The notes beneath the pieces were generated by a model. That model saw nothing but the letters and a program-made list of their open reading frames with translations. It ran no database searches and was not told where the DNA came from. A stretch of 44,842 bases of DNA from Fen-1362 sp049516395. GTDB taxonomy: Bacteria; Planctomycetota; Phycisphaerae; Sedimentisphaerales; Anaerobacaceae. The translations under genes and the position numbers were made by a program. Location: assembly GCA_049516395.1 (NCBI GenBank), contig JBEKTD010000017.1, positions 1 through 44,842 of the forward strand. The letters run 5' to 3'. How positions within the stretch are numbered: position 1 is the first letter of the stretch; each line of letters begins with the position of its first letter. Positions 24,383-32,762 of this stretch are shown piece after piece.

Positions 24383-25396
24383 ATGTTTGTTGATGAAGCA
24401 AAAATCCATGTAAAGGCAGGCGACGGCGGCAACGGCAAAGTGAGCTTCCGGCGGGAAAAATATGTTCCGAACGGAGGCCCCGACGGGGGCGACGGAGGCA
24501 AAGGAGGCGACCTGATTTTCTTAGCCGATGCGAACCTCGATACCCTTCTGGACTTCGCGGGCAAACACAACTGGCGGGCACAAAACGGAGAGCCCGGCAC
24601 GAATAAAAATTGTACCGGGGCCAACGGCGATGATTTGATAATCCGGGTGCCGCCTGGAACGCTCATTTTCGACGCGGATTACGACCTGCTGCTCAAAGAC
24701 CTCAACGAGAACGGTATGAAGGTATGTATCTGCCAGGGAGGCAAAGGGGGCAGAGGCAACAGCCGATTCGCGACGTCGATTTACCAGGCGCCAAGATTCG
24801 CCGAGCAAGGCGTTCCCGGTCAGGAACGGAATCTCCGGCTGGAACTGAAACTGATAGCGGATATTGGTTTGGTGGGTATGCCCAACGCGGGCAAAAGCAC
24901 GCTGATTTCACGATGCTCGGCCGCGAGACCCAAAATCGCCCCCTACCCATTCACGACGCTTGAGCCGGTGCTCGGCATAGTAAAATTAACCGATGAACGC
25001 AGGTTTGTTATGGCGGATTTGCCGGGCCTTATCGAAGGCGCACACGAAGGAGCGGGACTGGGCTTTGAATTTCTCAGGCATATCGAAAGGACTCGTATCA
25101 TCGTTCACATCCTCGATATTATGCCGCCCGACGGCTCGGACCCGGCGAAAAACTACCGCCAAATTCGCAAAGAGCTTGAAAAATACAGTAAATCGCTCGC
25201 CAAAAAGCCGGAACTTATCGTCGCAAACAAGATTGACCTCGACCCGGAAGGCAAAATCGTAAAGAAACTGCGGAAACAGCTCAAGCACCGCATTTACCCG
25301 ATTTCAGCCGTAACGGGCGAAGGTATTAAGGATTTATGCGAGCTGCTCTGGAAAAAGGCGAAAGAAAAGCAACAAAAGCACGCCCTCTCACCCTAA
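24383..25396 (+). CDS. obg: GTPase Obg (CgtA)
   Basis: A 337-residue GTPase needed for late assembly of the large ribosomal subunit and linked to stress signalling. The glycine-rich Obg domain fills residues 1-158 (AGDGGNGKVSFRREKYVPNG, then GGDGGKGGDL). The G domain follows: G1 GMPNAGKST at 165-173, G2 PFTT, G3 DLPGLIEGAHEGAG, G4 NKID, G5 SAVTGEG. The C-terminal OCT domain found in some Obg proteins is absent, which is normal for many phyla. The ATG is only 18 bases after the terminator T-run and has just a weak AAGAAG site, so control of its expression is unclear. Confidence 0.95.
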   Translation: MFVDEAKIHVKAGDGGNGKVSFRREKYVPNGGPDGGDGGKGGDLIFLADANLDTLLDFAGKHNWRAQNGEPGTNKNCTGANGDDLIIRVPPGTLIFDADYDLLLKDLNENGMKVCICQGGKGGRGNSRFATSIYQAPRFAEQGVPGQERNLRLELKLIADIGLVGMPNAGKSTLISRCSAARPKIAPYPFTTLEPVLGIVKLTDERRFVMADLPGLIEGAHEGAGLGFEFLRHIERTRIIVHILDIMPPDGSDPAKNYRQIRKELEKYSKSLAKKPELIVANKIDLDPEGKIVKKLRKQLKHRIYPISAVTGEGIKDLCELLWKKAKEKQQKHALSP

Positions 25397-25417
25397 AAAA
25401 TCTGTTCGCGTCAACAG

Positions 25418-25426
25418 TGGTATAAT
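25418..25426 (+). promoter_or_regulatory. Extended -10 promoter, distal
   Basis: TGGTATAAT, the same box as the csp promoter, about 110 bases before the first DUF362 gene; no clear -35. Confidence 0.35.
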
Positions 25427-25489
25427 ATAGATATAACTCGCCGTCGGCATAAAATCATTGATTCTGCCCCTTATTCTTGGTAAACTGAT

Positions 25490-25498
25490 TGGTATAAT
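25490..25498 (+). promoter_or_regulatory. Extended -10 promoter, proximal
   Basis: A second TGGTATAAT, 37 bases before the start of the first DUF362 gene. The -35 is not clear. Two boxes in a row suggest two start sites. Confidence 0.4.
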
Positions 25499-25534
25499 CG
25501 TTCTTAACACTGCACCCCCCAGAAAAGGAGCGTG

Positions 25535-27355
25535 ATGATATCGTTTCTGAAAAAAGAAACCCAGCCGCATGTTTGTCCCAAAACAGGTAAAATTATCAAC
25601 CCTCAACGCAAATTCCGACGGCCCTGGTGGCTGTTCCCGTTCACCGGTTTGGCTGCTTTAATATGGTTTTTAGTGCGAGTGATACCAAAACCCTCTCGAG
25701 CAGCGTATCCCTGCCAGCGATTGGCATTTCCGCTCGCATCGGGCTTTATCGCCTGGCTCGTTGGTCTGGCTGTCTCAACCATAGCATTCCATAAGGCGAA
25801 ACGTCATCTTCTGCGGGCGCGTTATGTTCTGGCGGCTGTCTGCATCATAATCAGCGTGGCATCTATTTATATAGCCCTTAGTTATTCATCTCAGGATAAG
25901 GTGCTCGCCGCTTACGGAACACCGCCGCTTCGCATACCACAGCCGGTAAACACCCCTATCGGCACCGCAAAAGGTATACATCCAGGTCGAGTCGCCTGGA
26001 TTCATGACCCGAATGCCACCAACTGGGGCGGAACAAGCAATGGATACTGGTGGGAACCAAATCACACATCGCAAGCCGTCGTCAATGAAATGGTTTCAAA
26101 ATCGCTTAGGGCAATAACAGGTGAAAGCACTGATTATAACGCATGGGACGCCATTTTCCGTTACTATAACAGCCAGCACGGCAAAGGCGATGTTGGCTAT
26201 CAGCCCGGCGAAAAAATAATCATGAAGGTCAACTTCGTTGGATTCTATTACTCAAACACAATCTATACTACTCATTCCAACTATCCGAATACCTCCCCGC
26301 AGGTCATACACGCCGTCCTCGACCAGCTCGTAAATATCGTCGGAGTGAACGACCACGACATCACCGTAGGCGACACCGTGGATATCTTCGTCAATGACTT
26401 TTACAATATGCTCCATCCTGACTTCCCCGACGTAAACTACCTTGATTACACCGGAACCAGCGGCCGCGTCAAAGCAACACCATCTTCCGCTCGTATATAT
26501 TGGAGCGATCCCAACTCTGCTGGCAAAACCGCAGATTATGTCCCTGACTACTTCAAAAATGCTGCCTATCTCATCAACCTCGCAACCTTAAAAGGTCATT
26601 ACAACCAGGCAAGTATTACTCTTTGCGGAAAAAACAATTATGGCTCTCTGGGCAGAATACCTAGCCAGACCGGCTACTACGACCTCCACAGCACGCAGGT
26701 CTGGACTGTATGGGGAATGGGACATTACAGGTCTATCGTTGACCTGATGGGCCATCCTCAAATAGGCGGTAAAACCCTTCTTTACCTCATTGAGGGACTA
26801 TACGCAGGAAAACACCAGCTTTTAAATTATCCCATAAAATGGCTGACCGCACCATTCAACAACGACTGGCCGTCTTCGCTGTTTGCCTCACTGGATCCGG
26901 TCGCTATCGATTCGGTAGGCCTGGATTTTCTTTTGAAAGAATATCCAACAGAGAACAACGGCCCCGCGGGTGACGGTGCAGATGATTATCTACACGAAGC
27001 GGCTTTAGCGTCTGATCCTTGCTCTGGAACCTTCTATGACCCCAACCATGACGGTGTCAGACTCCCCAGCCAAGGTGTCCACGAACACTGGAATGACGCA
27101 AACAACATGCAATACACTCGAAATCTCGACCCCAATAATGGAACAGGTATTGAACTGGTAACTCAAATGGGGCTTATTGGGGATTTCGACAACAGTGGTT
27201 TCGTGGATTTTAACGATTTTGCCCTTCTCGCCAAAGCATGGGGAAGCAAACCCGGCGATGTCAACTGGAATGAAACTTACGATATATCAACCCCAAGCGA
27301 TGGCATAATCGACAAGTTCGACTTGGCAGTATTTTGTGAAAACTGGTTAAAGTAA
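25535..27355 (+). CDS. Membrane-anchored DUF362 protein with dockerin-like tail, paralogue 1
   Basis: About 606 residues. The ATG at 25535 follows AAAAGGAG; a GTG one codon earlier is also possible. The N-terminus has a small CPKTGKI motif, then three hydrophobic segments (residues 30-125) with the marker PKPSRAAYPCQR. The outer part (about 150-530) resembles DUF362: GEKIIMKVNFVGFYY, SPQVIHAVLDQLVNIVGVND and ITVGDTVDIF, as in proteins often linked to iron-sulfur or ferredoxin-type chemistry, though I see no cysteine cluster. The last 60 residues hold two EF-hand-like loops (DFDNSGFVDFNDFALLAKAW), a dockerin-type tail common in this bacterial group. The function is unknown. Confidence 0.75.
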   Translation: MISFLKKETQPHVCPKTGKIINPQRKFRRPWWLFPFTGLAALIWFLVRVIPKPSRAAYPCQRLAFPLASGFIAWLVGLAVSTIAFHKAKRHLLRARYVLAAVCIIISVASIYIALSYSSQDKVLAAYGTPPLRIPQPVNTPIGTAKGIHPGRVAWIHDPNATNWGGTSNGYWWEPNHTSQAVVNEMVSKSLRAITGESTDYNAWDAIFRYYNSQHGKGDVGYQPGEKIIMKVNFVGFYYSNTIYTTHSNYPNTSPQVIHAVLDQLVNIVGVNDHDITVGDTVDIFVNDFYNMLHPDFPDVNYLDYTGTSGRVKATPSSARIYWSDPNSAGKTADYVPDYFKNAAYLINLATLKGHYNQASITLCGKNNYGSLGRIPSQTGYYDLHSTQVWTVWGMGHYRSIVDLMGHPQIGGKTLLYLIEGLYAGKHQLLNYPIKWLTAPFNNDWPSSLFASLDPVAIDSVGLDFLLKEYPTENNGPAGDGADDYLHEAALASDPCSGTFYDPNHDGVRLPSQGVHEHWNDANNMQYTRNLDPNNGTGIELVTQMGLIGDFDNSGFVDFNDFALLAKAWGSKPGDVNWNETYDISTPSDGIIDKFDLAVFCENWLK

Positions 27356-27391
27356 AAGCATCACCTTATAACTGTAGGAGGTATGGTGAAA

Positions 27392-30106
27392 ATGTCGTTT
27401 CTGAAAAATGAGCAAAAACCAAAGATTTGCCCAAAAACAGGTAAAATAATCAACTCGGTTCACAACAAAAAATGGGCATGGTGGCTGCTCCCGTTCACGG
27501 GTCTGGCTGCGTTAATATGGTTTTTAATCCGAGTGATACCCAAGCCATCACGAGCAGCGTATCCCTGCCAGCGGATAGCGTTTCCGATAGCATCTGGATT
27601 CATCGTCTGGATTGCTGGTCTGGCCGCATCAACCATTGCCTTTCGTAAAGCAAAACGTCATCTTGTGCAGGCACGCTATGTTCTGGCAGCAATCTGCATC
27701 GTCGCCAGCGTCGGCTTCATCTGGACAGCGATGAGCAGCACTGATCAGAAAATATCATATGGAGCTGATGACCCGAACCCCGCAAACGCCCCAATTGGGG
27801 TCGGCAAGGGCGTTCATCCGGGCCGGGTGGCCTGGATTTACGATTCAAATGCCGCAAGCTGGCCCGGCTCAGACGGCAATAATAATCCGCCCTACTGGTA
27901 TTCAAATACCTGCACAAATCAGCAGGTCGTCAATGATATGTTCTCAAAGGCGCTTCGCTCGCTGACAGGCAAAAATAACGACGCTGCCGCATGGGATGCG
28001 ATATTCAGAAACTTCAACCAGCAAATCGGCAAGGGAAATGTTGGCTATACGCAGGGCGAAAAAATCGCCATAAAAATCAACTTAACGCTGATGTATTCCA
28101 ACCCGAGCGACAGCAATAAACCCACGTCTCTTAACAGCCAAATCGATGAATCGCCTCAGCTCGCAATAGCCCTTCTAAAACAACTGACTAATGTCGCCGG
28201 AGTCGCTCCAGGCAATATAAGTATAGGTGACCCTGGTAAAGAAATGCCCAACTACTGGTATAATATGGTCGGCCCCAATTGCCCGGGTGTCGTTTACCTC
28301 ACAAGGCCCGGAACTTCTTTTACCGGAAGAACCAATGTCGCATACGACACAACCTCTCCATTCTACTGGAGCGACCCCACTTCTTCCCACTTTAGCGGAG
28401 TCACAAATCAGGACTATATCCCAACGCATTTTTCTCAGGCAGCCTATTTTATAGACTTTCCCACACTCAAAAGCCACAACGACGGCGGTATCACAGTCTG
28501 CGGTAAAAATCACTATGGCTCTCTAATCCGAAACCCCACCGACAGCGGCTATTACAGCACACACTGGACGAGAGCGACAGAAACGCCCGGGATGGGACAC
28601 TACAGGGCGATTGTCGATTTGCTGGGCCATCCCCGTTTAGGCGGCAAAACTCTGCTTGCTCTTATTGACGGTCTATATGCCGGCCGAAGCTGGGATTCCC
28701 ACCCGATTAGATGGAATATGACCCCGTTCAACGGTCACTGGCCATCCAGTATTTTTCTTTCTATGGATCAGATAGCAGCCGATTCTGTCGCTTATGATTT
28801 TATGTTCAACGAATGGAACGCCGCAAATCCTACCGACCCAAACATGAATGGGTACCCGCACAAATCCGGTACTCATGATTATCTGCACGAAGCAGCTTTA
28901 ATTCCTAATCCGCCATCGGGGACCACCTATGACCCAAACCACAACGGAGGTTTGACCACAAGTTTGGGCGTACACGAGCACTGGAATAACGCAACCAACA
29001 AACAATACAGCAGAAATCTCGGCACAGGAAATGGAATCGAGCTTACCACAAGCGCACCGGGCTGGGCTGACCTCAATTATGACGGGTTTGTCGATTTCAA
29101 GGACTTCGCTATACTGGCCAACGCATGGCGCAGCCATTCGGGCGACACCAACTGGGACGCCAATAGCGATATCTCATCAACACCAGGCGACGGCGTAATC
29201 GACGAAAAAGACCTCTGTGTCCTCGCCGATAACTGGCTGGTGGACTATAGCACTACTCTTGTTGCGCCCGGGGCAACACTACAGCAGGTCTATTCTGATT
29301 CAAGTTACGACTTCGAGGGGCCGACCTGGGACCCAAACAGCAATAAACTTTTCTTTACCAAGAGACCCGCAGCCAGCGGCACGTATCAGATTTTACGGCT
29401 CGACTCACCGAATAACGTAACGGTCTGGATGAGCCCATCGCCTAATACCAATGGCACGGTCCTCTCTATCGATGGCCGACTGCTTACGGCCGACGAAAGC
29501 ACAATGCAGATTCGCAGTCACCGCATTGGCGCATCAGGCCCCGAAGACAGCACGGTACTCTGCACGGCACCGGACAAGCCAAATGACCTGTGCGAACTGG
29601 CCAACGGCAACATTTATTTCACCTGCCCCGACTGGAGCTCAACCACTAATCAGGGCGTATATCTTCTCAAATCTGGCAACTCCATCCCAACACGGGTCAA
29701 TAATGCTTTGAACCAGCCAAACGGCATTCTTACCTCTTTAGACGAGACCAAACTCTACGTTTCCGAAAGCAGCAGCAGCGACCTCACCAAGAAGCGATGG
29801 TGGGTATTCCCAATCAATTCCGACGGGACACTGGGGACAGGTTCGGTGTTCTTCAAGCCGACAGATTTAACGGGTATGGGCACAAGCGACCCGGATGGTA
29901 TGACCATCGATAATCGCGGCAACCTGTATTTCACCGGTTTAGGAGGCGTCTGGGTTGTCTCGCCCACAGGCACTGAGATTAAAAGGATTTCGACGCCCGA
30001 TGTTCCTGCGAATATTTGTTTCGGCGGACCCGAATATAGAACGCTTTATATCGCCTGTAATTACAGGGTTTATTCGCTCGCAATGGTCGTCCGCGGCGGC
30101 GAATAA
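27392..30106 (+). CDS. Membrane-anchored DUF362 protein with dockerin-like module and SMP-30-like propeller
   Basis: About 904 residues from ATG 27392, 10 bases after AGGAGG; an ATG at 27383 is too close to the site. It is colinear with its upstream paralogue over the first 600 residues: CPKTGKI, PKPSRAAYPCQR, membrane segments, the DUF362-like part, then a dockerin-like pair (DLNYDGFVDFKDFAILANAW). It then adds about 270 residues that look like an SMP-30/gluconolactonase beta-propeller: FEGPTWDPNSNKLFFT, NGTVLSIDGRLLTADE, KPNDLCELANGNIYFT, QPNGILTSLDETKLYVSES and DPDGMTIDNRGNLYFTG. The dockerin is therefore internal here. The two genes are 36 bases apart and probably one operon ending at the terminator at 30126. 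Confidence 0.78.
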   Translation: MSFLKNEQKPKICPKTGKIINSVHNKKWAWWLLPFTGLAALIWFLIRVIPKPSRAAYPCQRIAFPIASGFIVWIAGLAASTIAFRKAKRHLVQARYVLAAICIVASVGFIWTAMSSTDQKISYGADDPNPANAPIGVGKGVHPGRVAWIYDSNAASWPGSDGNNNPPYWYSNTCTNQQVVNDMFSKALRSLTGKNNDAAAWDAIFRNFNQQIGKGNVGYTQGEKIAIKINLTLMYSNPSDSNKPTSLNSQIDESPQLAIALLKQLTNVAGVAPGNISIGDPGKEMPNYWYNMVGPNCPGVVYLTRPGTSFTGRTNVAYDTTSPFYWSDPTSSHFSGVTNQDYIPTHFSQAAYFIDFPTLKSHNDGGITVCGKNHYGSLIRNPTDSGYYSTHWTRATETPGMGHYRAIVDLLGHPRLGGKTLLALIDGLYAGRSWDSHPIRWNMTPFNGHWPSSIFLSMDQIAADSVAYDFMFNEWNAANPTDPNMNGYPHKSGTHDYLHEAALIPNPPSGTTYDPNHNGGLTTSLGVHEHWNNATNKQYSRNLGTGNGIELTTSAPGWADLNYDGFVDFKDFAILANAWRSHSGDTNWDANSDISSTPGDGVIDEKDLCVLADNWLVDYSTTLVAPGATLQQVYSDSSYDFEGPTWDPNSNKLFFTKRPAASGTYQILRLDSPNNVTVWMSPSPNTNGTVLSIDGRLLTADESTMQIRSHRIGASGPEDSTVLCTAPDKPNDLCELANGNIYFTCPDWSSTTNQGVYLLKSGNSIPTRVNNALNQPNGILTSLDETKLYVSESSSSDLTKKRWWVFPINSDGTLGTGSVFFKPTDLTGMGTSDPDGMTIDNRGNLYFTGLGGVWVVSPTGTEIKRISTPDVPANICFGGPEYRTLYIACNYRVYSLAMVVRGGE

Positions 30107-30125
30107 GAACTATCATCAGAACCAT

Positions 30126-30163
30126 AAAAAACGGCTGGTGTTTTTATCATCAGCCGTTTTTTT
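30126..30163 (+). terminator. Strong rho-independent terminator
   Basis: AAAAAACGGCTG pairs with CAGCCGTTTTTTT, extended by three inner pairs, with seven T. It lies 20 bases past the stop of the second DUF362 gene. Confidence 0.9.
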
Positions 30164-30211
30164 ATGCGCTTGCATAAAATCGATTCAATCACTAAACTAA
30201 CCTGCTGTCTC

Positions 30212-30300
30212 GGAGAGGTGACCGAGTGGCTGAAGGTAACGGTTTGCTAAACCGTCGTACGGGTAAAACCGTACCCCGGGTTCGAATCCCGGCCTCTCCG
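30212..30300 (+). tRNA. tRNA-Ser (anticodon GCU)
   Basis: An 89-base class II tRNA. Acceptor GGAGAGG (30212-30218) pairs with CCTCTCC (30293-30299), discriminator G. The anticodon stem ACGGT/ACCGT encloses TTGCTAA, giving anticodon GCU for AGU/AGC codons. A long variable arm (CGTACGGGTAAAACCGTAC) is typical of serine tRNA. The T-arm CCGGGTTCGAATCCCGG is intact. CCA is not encoded. It sits at the left edge of the island-like block. Confidence 0.96.
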
Positions 30301-30712
30301 TTAGTTTTTATAAATAACGTAACTGCTTTAATATAAAGAAGTTACAAGCCGCAATGGTAGAGAATCCAACCTCTTTACCAATTTTCTGTAATGCTTTTTT
30401 TAACTCTTTGATTTAACGAAAGTTAAGGAACACTTTCAACACACTTATAGCCTGAATGTCCTACGATTGTCCTATTTTCGGTCTTGTTGCTGTTAAAATT
30501 TGAACCGTTCATCATGACCCCAGCCTGCCTGTCATTGTACGTCGTAAACAAGAACGAGATAGATTTGTTTTTGAATTGGGAGACGGTTTCAGCTCTGAAT
30601 CAAGATATTTAACCTGCACCATTTCTCTTGATTGCAAAAACCTTATAGATGCCTGATTAACCACAAATACTTAGTTATCGAGTCTTGTAGCCGAAAATAA
30701 CTCTATGCCATC

Positions 30713-30836
30713 GGATATATAAAATGTTTGCGTTTTTTGGTAATTTTTTAAGTCTTTGATATTACTAATCTTATAGTTATACCGTTTTTGCGATTTTGCA
30801 CGCTATTTGGTCTTTAGGTTGTAGCTTGGTTGTATG
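30713..30836 (+). repeat. 124-bp direct repeat, left copy
   Basis: It matches 40476-40599 over its length. Shared blocks are TATAAAATGTTTGCGTTTTT, TTTTTTAAGTCTTTGATATT, TTTTTGCGATTTT and GGTTGTAGCTT(A/G)GTTGTA. The copies have the same orientation and lie 9.8 kb apart, enclosing the sphingolipid-like genes and an integrase relic. Confidence 0.8.
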
Positions 30837-30917
30837 TCGCCGAGACATTAATTTTTAAATAATTTGGATTCTAATTGTCCCCCCAGGTCTCAATAGCAGG
30901 GGCAGCATATAAAAAAC

Positions 30918-31017
30918 CGCAGAAAAATCGACCAATTTCAACAAAAGAAGCTGCTTTAAGGTCAGCTTTCCTATAAACTTCGCATCGGATGAGTTTTTTA
31001 TAGTATGCTAGGAAACC
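30918..31017 (+). repeat. 100-bp upstream element, copy before the regulator
   Basis: It shares CGCAGAA, GACCAATTTCAA, AAGCT(G/A)CTT, GGCTTTCC-like, ATAAACTT, GCAT and TTTTTTATAGTA with 32463-32571, in the same order and spacing. It ends about 210 bases before the regulator start codon. Confidence 0.7.
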
Positions 31018-31127
31018 TCTTGAATCTCTCTCTTTTAACCAAATGTCTCAACCTGTGCTGCTTTCGTTGATGTTGAACATTACTCCGTAACCCATCGTAG
31101 AATACAGTAGCGAAGAAAGGGTAGAGG

Positions 31128-31152
31128 GTGCCCTATAGTTTCTGTTGGGCAC
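31128..31152. promoter_or_regulatory. GTGCCC/GGGCAC hairpin in the regulator leader
   Basis: A perfect 6-bp inverted repeat with a 13-base loop, 73 bases before the regulator start. It could be an operator or an RNA hairpin; nothing in the sequence decides which. Confidence 0.3.
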
Positions 31153-31224
31153 TTCTCGTTGCTAACGCAGTTTGTGCACTGTCTAAAGAAGTGTTCACAT
31201 ATACTACGGAAACTGAGGCGAGTG

Positions 31225-32307
31225 ATGATGAGCGAGTATTCCCTTACATTACCTCCCGGCGAAAATAATATGCGCTTTCAGGGGAAGATGGGCATGGATT
31301 ATGTGCACGGGGATGCGCAGCCGGCCGCTTCTTATAGCCGGACGCATAGCAAGCTGATAGGCAATTCTCCCTCTTTTAATTCAGTCCTTGAAATCATCAG
31401 CTCTATTGCCGCAAGAGAGTGCCCCGTCATTATTACGGGCGAAACCGGCGTCGGCAAAGAAATGATTGCAAGGCAAATCCACACCACTGGCAATCGCTCG
31501 GCCAACGTCTTTGTGCCCGTTGACTGCACGACCCTTACCGGCCAATTATTTGAAAGCCAGTTGTTCGGGCACGTGCGAGGCGCATTCACCAGCGCTGTTG
31601 ACAGTACACTCGGCTTTTTCCGGGCGGCAGATAAAGGCACTATATTTCTTGACGAAATCAGTGAAATCCCCCTCGAATTGCAGGCCAAGCTCTTGCGGGT
31701 TTTACAGGAACGGCAGGTCACCCCGCTCGGCTCGACCAGATCGTTTACGGTTGACGTTCGCGTCTTGTGCGCGACCTGCAAGGACCTGCAGGATATGGTC
31801 AGGAAAGGGACTTTCCGCTCCGACCTGTATTATCGCCTTAACGTTGTCCGCCTTGAAGTGCCGCCGTTACGACACCGCAGGGAAGACATATTGCCTTTGG
31901 CGGAGTATTTCTTGGCCGCCCAGGCCCGCTTTTACGGCGAATCGCCCAAGGTGTTCAGTAAACAGGTTAAAGGGCTCCTTCTTAATTATGCCTGGCCCGG
32001 AAACGTCCGCGAGCTTGCAAACGCCGTTGAGCGCGCATACGTGCTGACCTCGGGCAGGGAAACTCAGTCCGCGGTATTGCCCTTTGAGCTGATAATAGCC
32101 GATTCCCCCTCTTATCTAAAAGATCTAAAAGACCAGTTACCCACCCTCGATGAGGTCAAACGCAGGGTCATCACGCAGACCTTGGAATATACCAAAGGCC
32201 GAAGAATCGCCGCCGCTAAAATCCTGGACATCGAACGACGTCAGCTCAACCGCCTTATGGAAAAGCTCAACATCTGCGTCCCAAAATCAAACAAAGACAA
32301 CGAATAA
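31225..32307 (+). CDS. Orphan sigma-54-dependent transcriptional activator
   Basis: About 360 residues from the ATG at 31225, six bases after GAGG. A TTG 66 bases earlier is less likely. No receiver or GAF sensor domain is present: a short N-terminus of about 50 residues leads directly into the AAA+ domain. Walker A is GETGVGKE at 72-79, the sigma-54 contact loop reads GAFTSA (119-124; usually GAFTGA), Walker B is GTIFLDEI, and FRSDLYYRLNV and WPGNVREL are intact. A Fis-type helix-turn-helix ends the protein (RRIAAAKILDIERRQLNRL). It should drive sigma-54 promoters nearby. With no sensor domain, its activity may be set by its own level or a partner protein. Confidence 0.9.
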   Translation: MMSEYSLTLPPGENNMRFQGKMGMDYVHGDAQPAASYSRTHSKLIGNSPSFNSVLEIISSIAARECPVIITGETGVGKEMIARQIHTTGNRSANVFVPVDCTTLTGQLFESQLFGHVRGAFTSAVDSTLGFFRAADKGTIFLDEISEIPLELQAKLLRVLQERQVTPLGSTRSFTVDVRVLCATCKDLQDMVRKGTFRSDLYYRLNVVRLEVPPLRHRREDILPLAEYFLAAQARFYGESPKVFSKQVKGLLLNYAWPGNVRELANAVERAYVLTSGRETQSAVLPFELIIADSPSYLKDLKDQLPTLDEVKRRVITQTLEYTKGRRIAAAKILDIERRQLNRLMEKLNICVPKSNKDNE

Positions 32308-32462
32308 TATTCCTCTGTTCTCGAATTTCAGGCCTCCTGACAAAGAAATATAAGGTCGGAGGTTAATAGTGCATACTATAAAAATATCCGTCCCATCCAT
32401 CAGGCCGCCTTCCTGTATGACTTCAAAAGCGCTCCAAGACGTTCCCAATATAGTAAATATAG

Positions 32463-32571
32463 CGCAGAACCATAGAATAGTTGACCAATTTCAATGAAAT
32501 AAGCTACTTGCAATATCGGCTTTCCCATAAACTTAGCATTGAATGAACTTTTTTATAGTACTGGGTTAACC
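32463..32571 (+). repeat. 100-bp upstream element, copy before the reductase
   Basis: It is the counterpart of 30918-31017, lying 190 bases before the ATG of the CerR-like gene. Placement upstream of both genes suggests a shared control site, such as an activator-binding region. Confidence 0.7.
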
Positions 32572-32628
32572 TGCCAAGGCCGGTTGCTGCAGTAACCGCC
32601 GCTGCGGTTTATACTGCGCAAAAATAAG

Positions 32629-32658
32629 TTGCCGCTCGTTTGAGCGGCCTTATATAAT
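32629..32658 (+). promoter_or_regulatory. Hairpin with overlapping promoter-like boxes
   Basis: GCCGCTC-GTTT-GAGCGGC is a perfect 7-bp stem (32631-32648), flanked by ATAAG and CTTAT that can extend it. The same stretch reads as TTGCCG, 18-base spacer, TATAAT (32629-32658). It is either the terminator of the regulator gene or the promoter of the reductase. Confidence 0.4.
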
Positions 32659-32762
32659 ACACATGCAGCCATTAATGTTGTATTAAATTGTAAATCGCAA
32701 ATTTCGTGCCGAACGGGATTGGGACAAATGTCCAATTCACGCTGAACCATTACAATACGACT

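Larger units (their letters stand above)
30301..31224. other. Non-coding left flank of the island
   Basis: AT-rich and without a convincing gene. It carries copy 1 of the 124-bp direct repeat (30713-30836), copy 1 of the 100-bp upstream element (30918-31017) and a GTGCCC/GGGCAC hairpin (31128-31152). The first 400 bases show no ORF of note and may be decayed mobile DNA. Confidence 0.55.
32308..32762. other. Control region before the reductase gene
   Basis: No gene. It holds copy 2 of the 100-bp element (32463-32571), a strong hairpin (32631-32648) overlapping a possible promoter, and a near-palindrome ATTGGGACAAATGTCCAAT at 32718-32736, just before the start of the reductase. Confidence 0.5.

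Noticed and set aside
31145..31162. A sigma-54-like -24/-12 box before the regulator (TTGGGCAC...TTGCT)
   Set aside because: The spacing between GG and GC is one base too long, and sigma-54 promoters tolerate little change in spacing.
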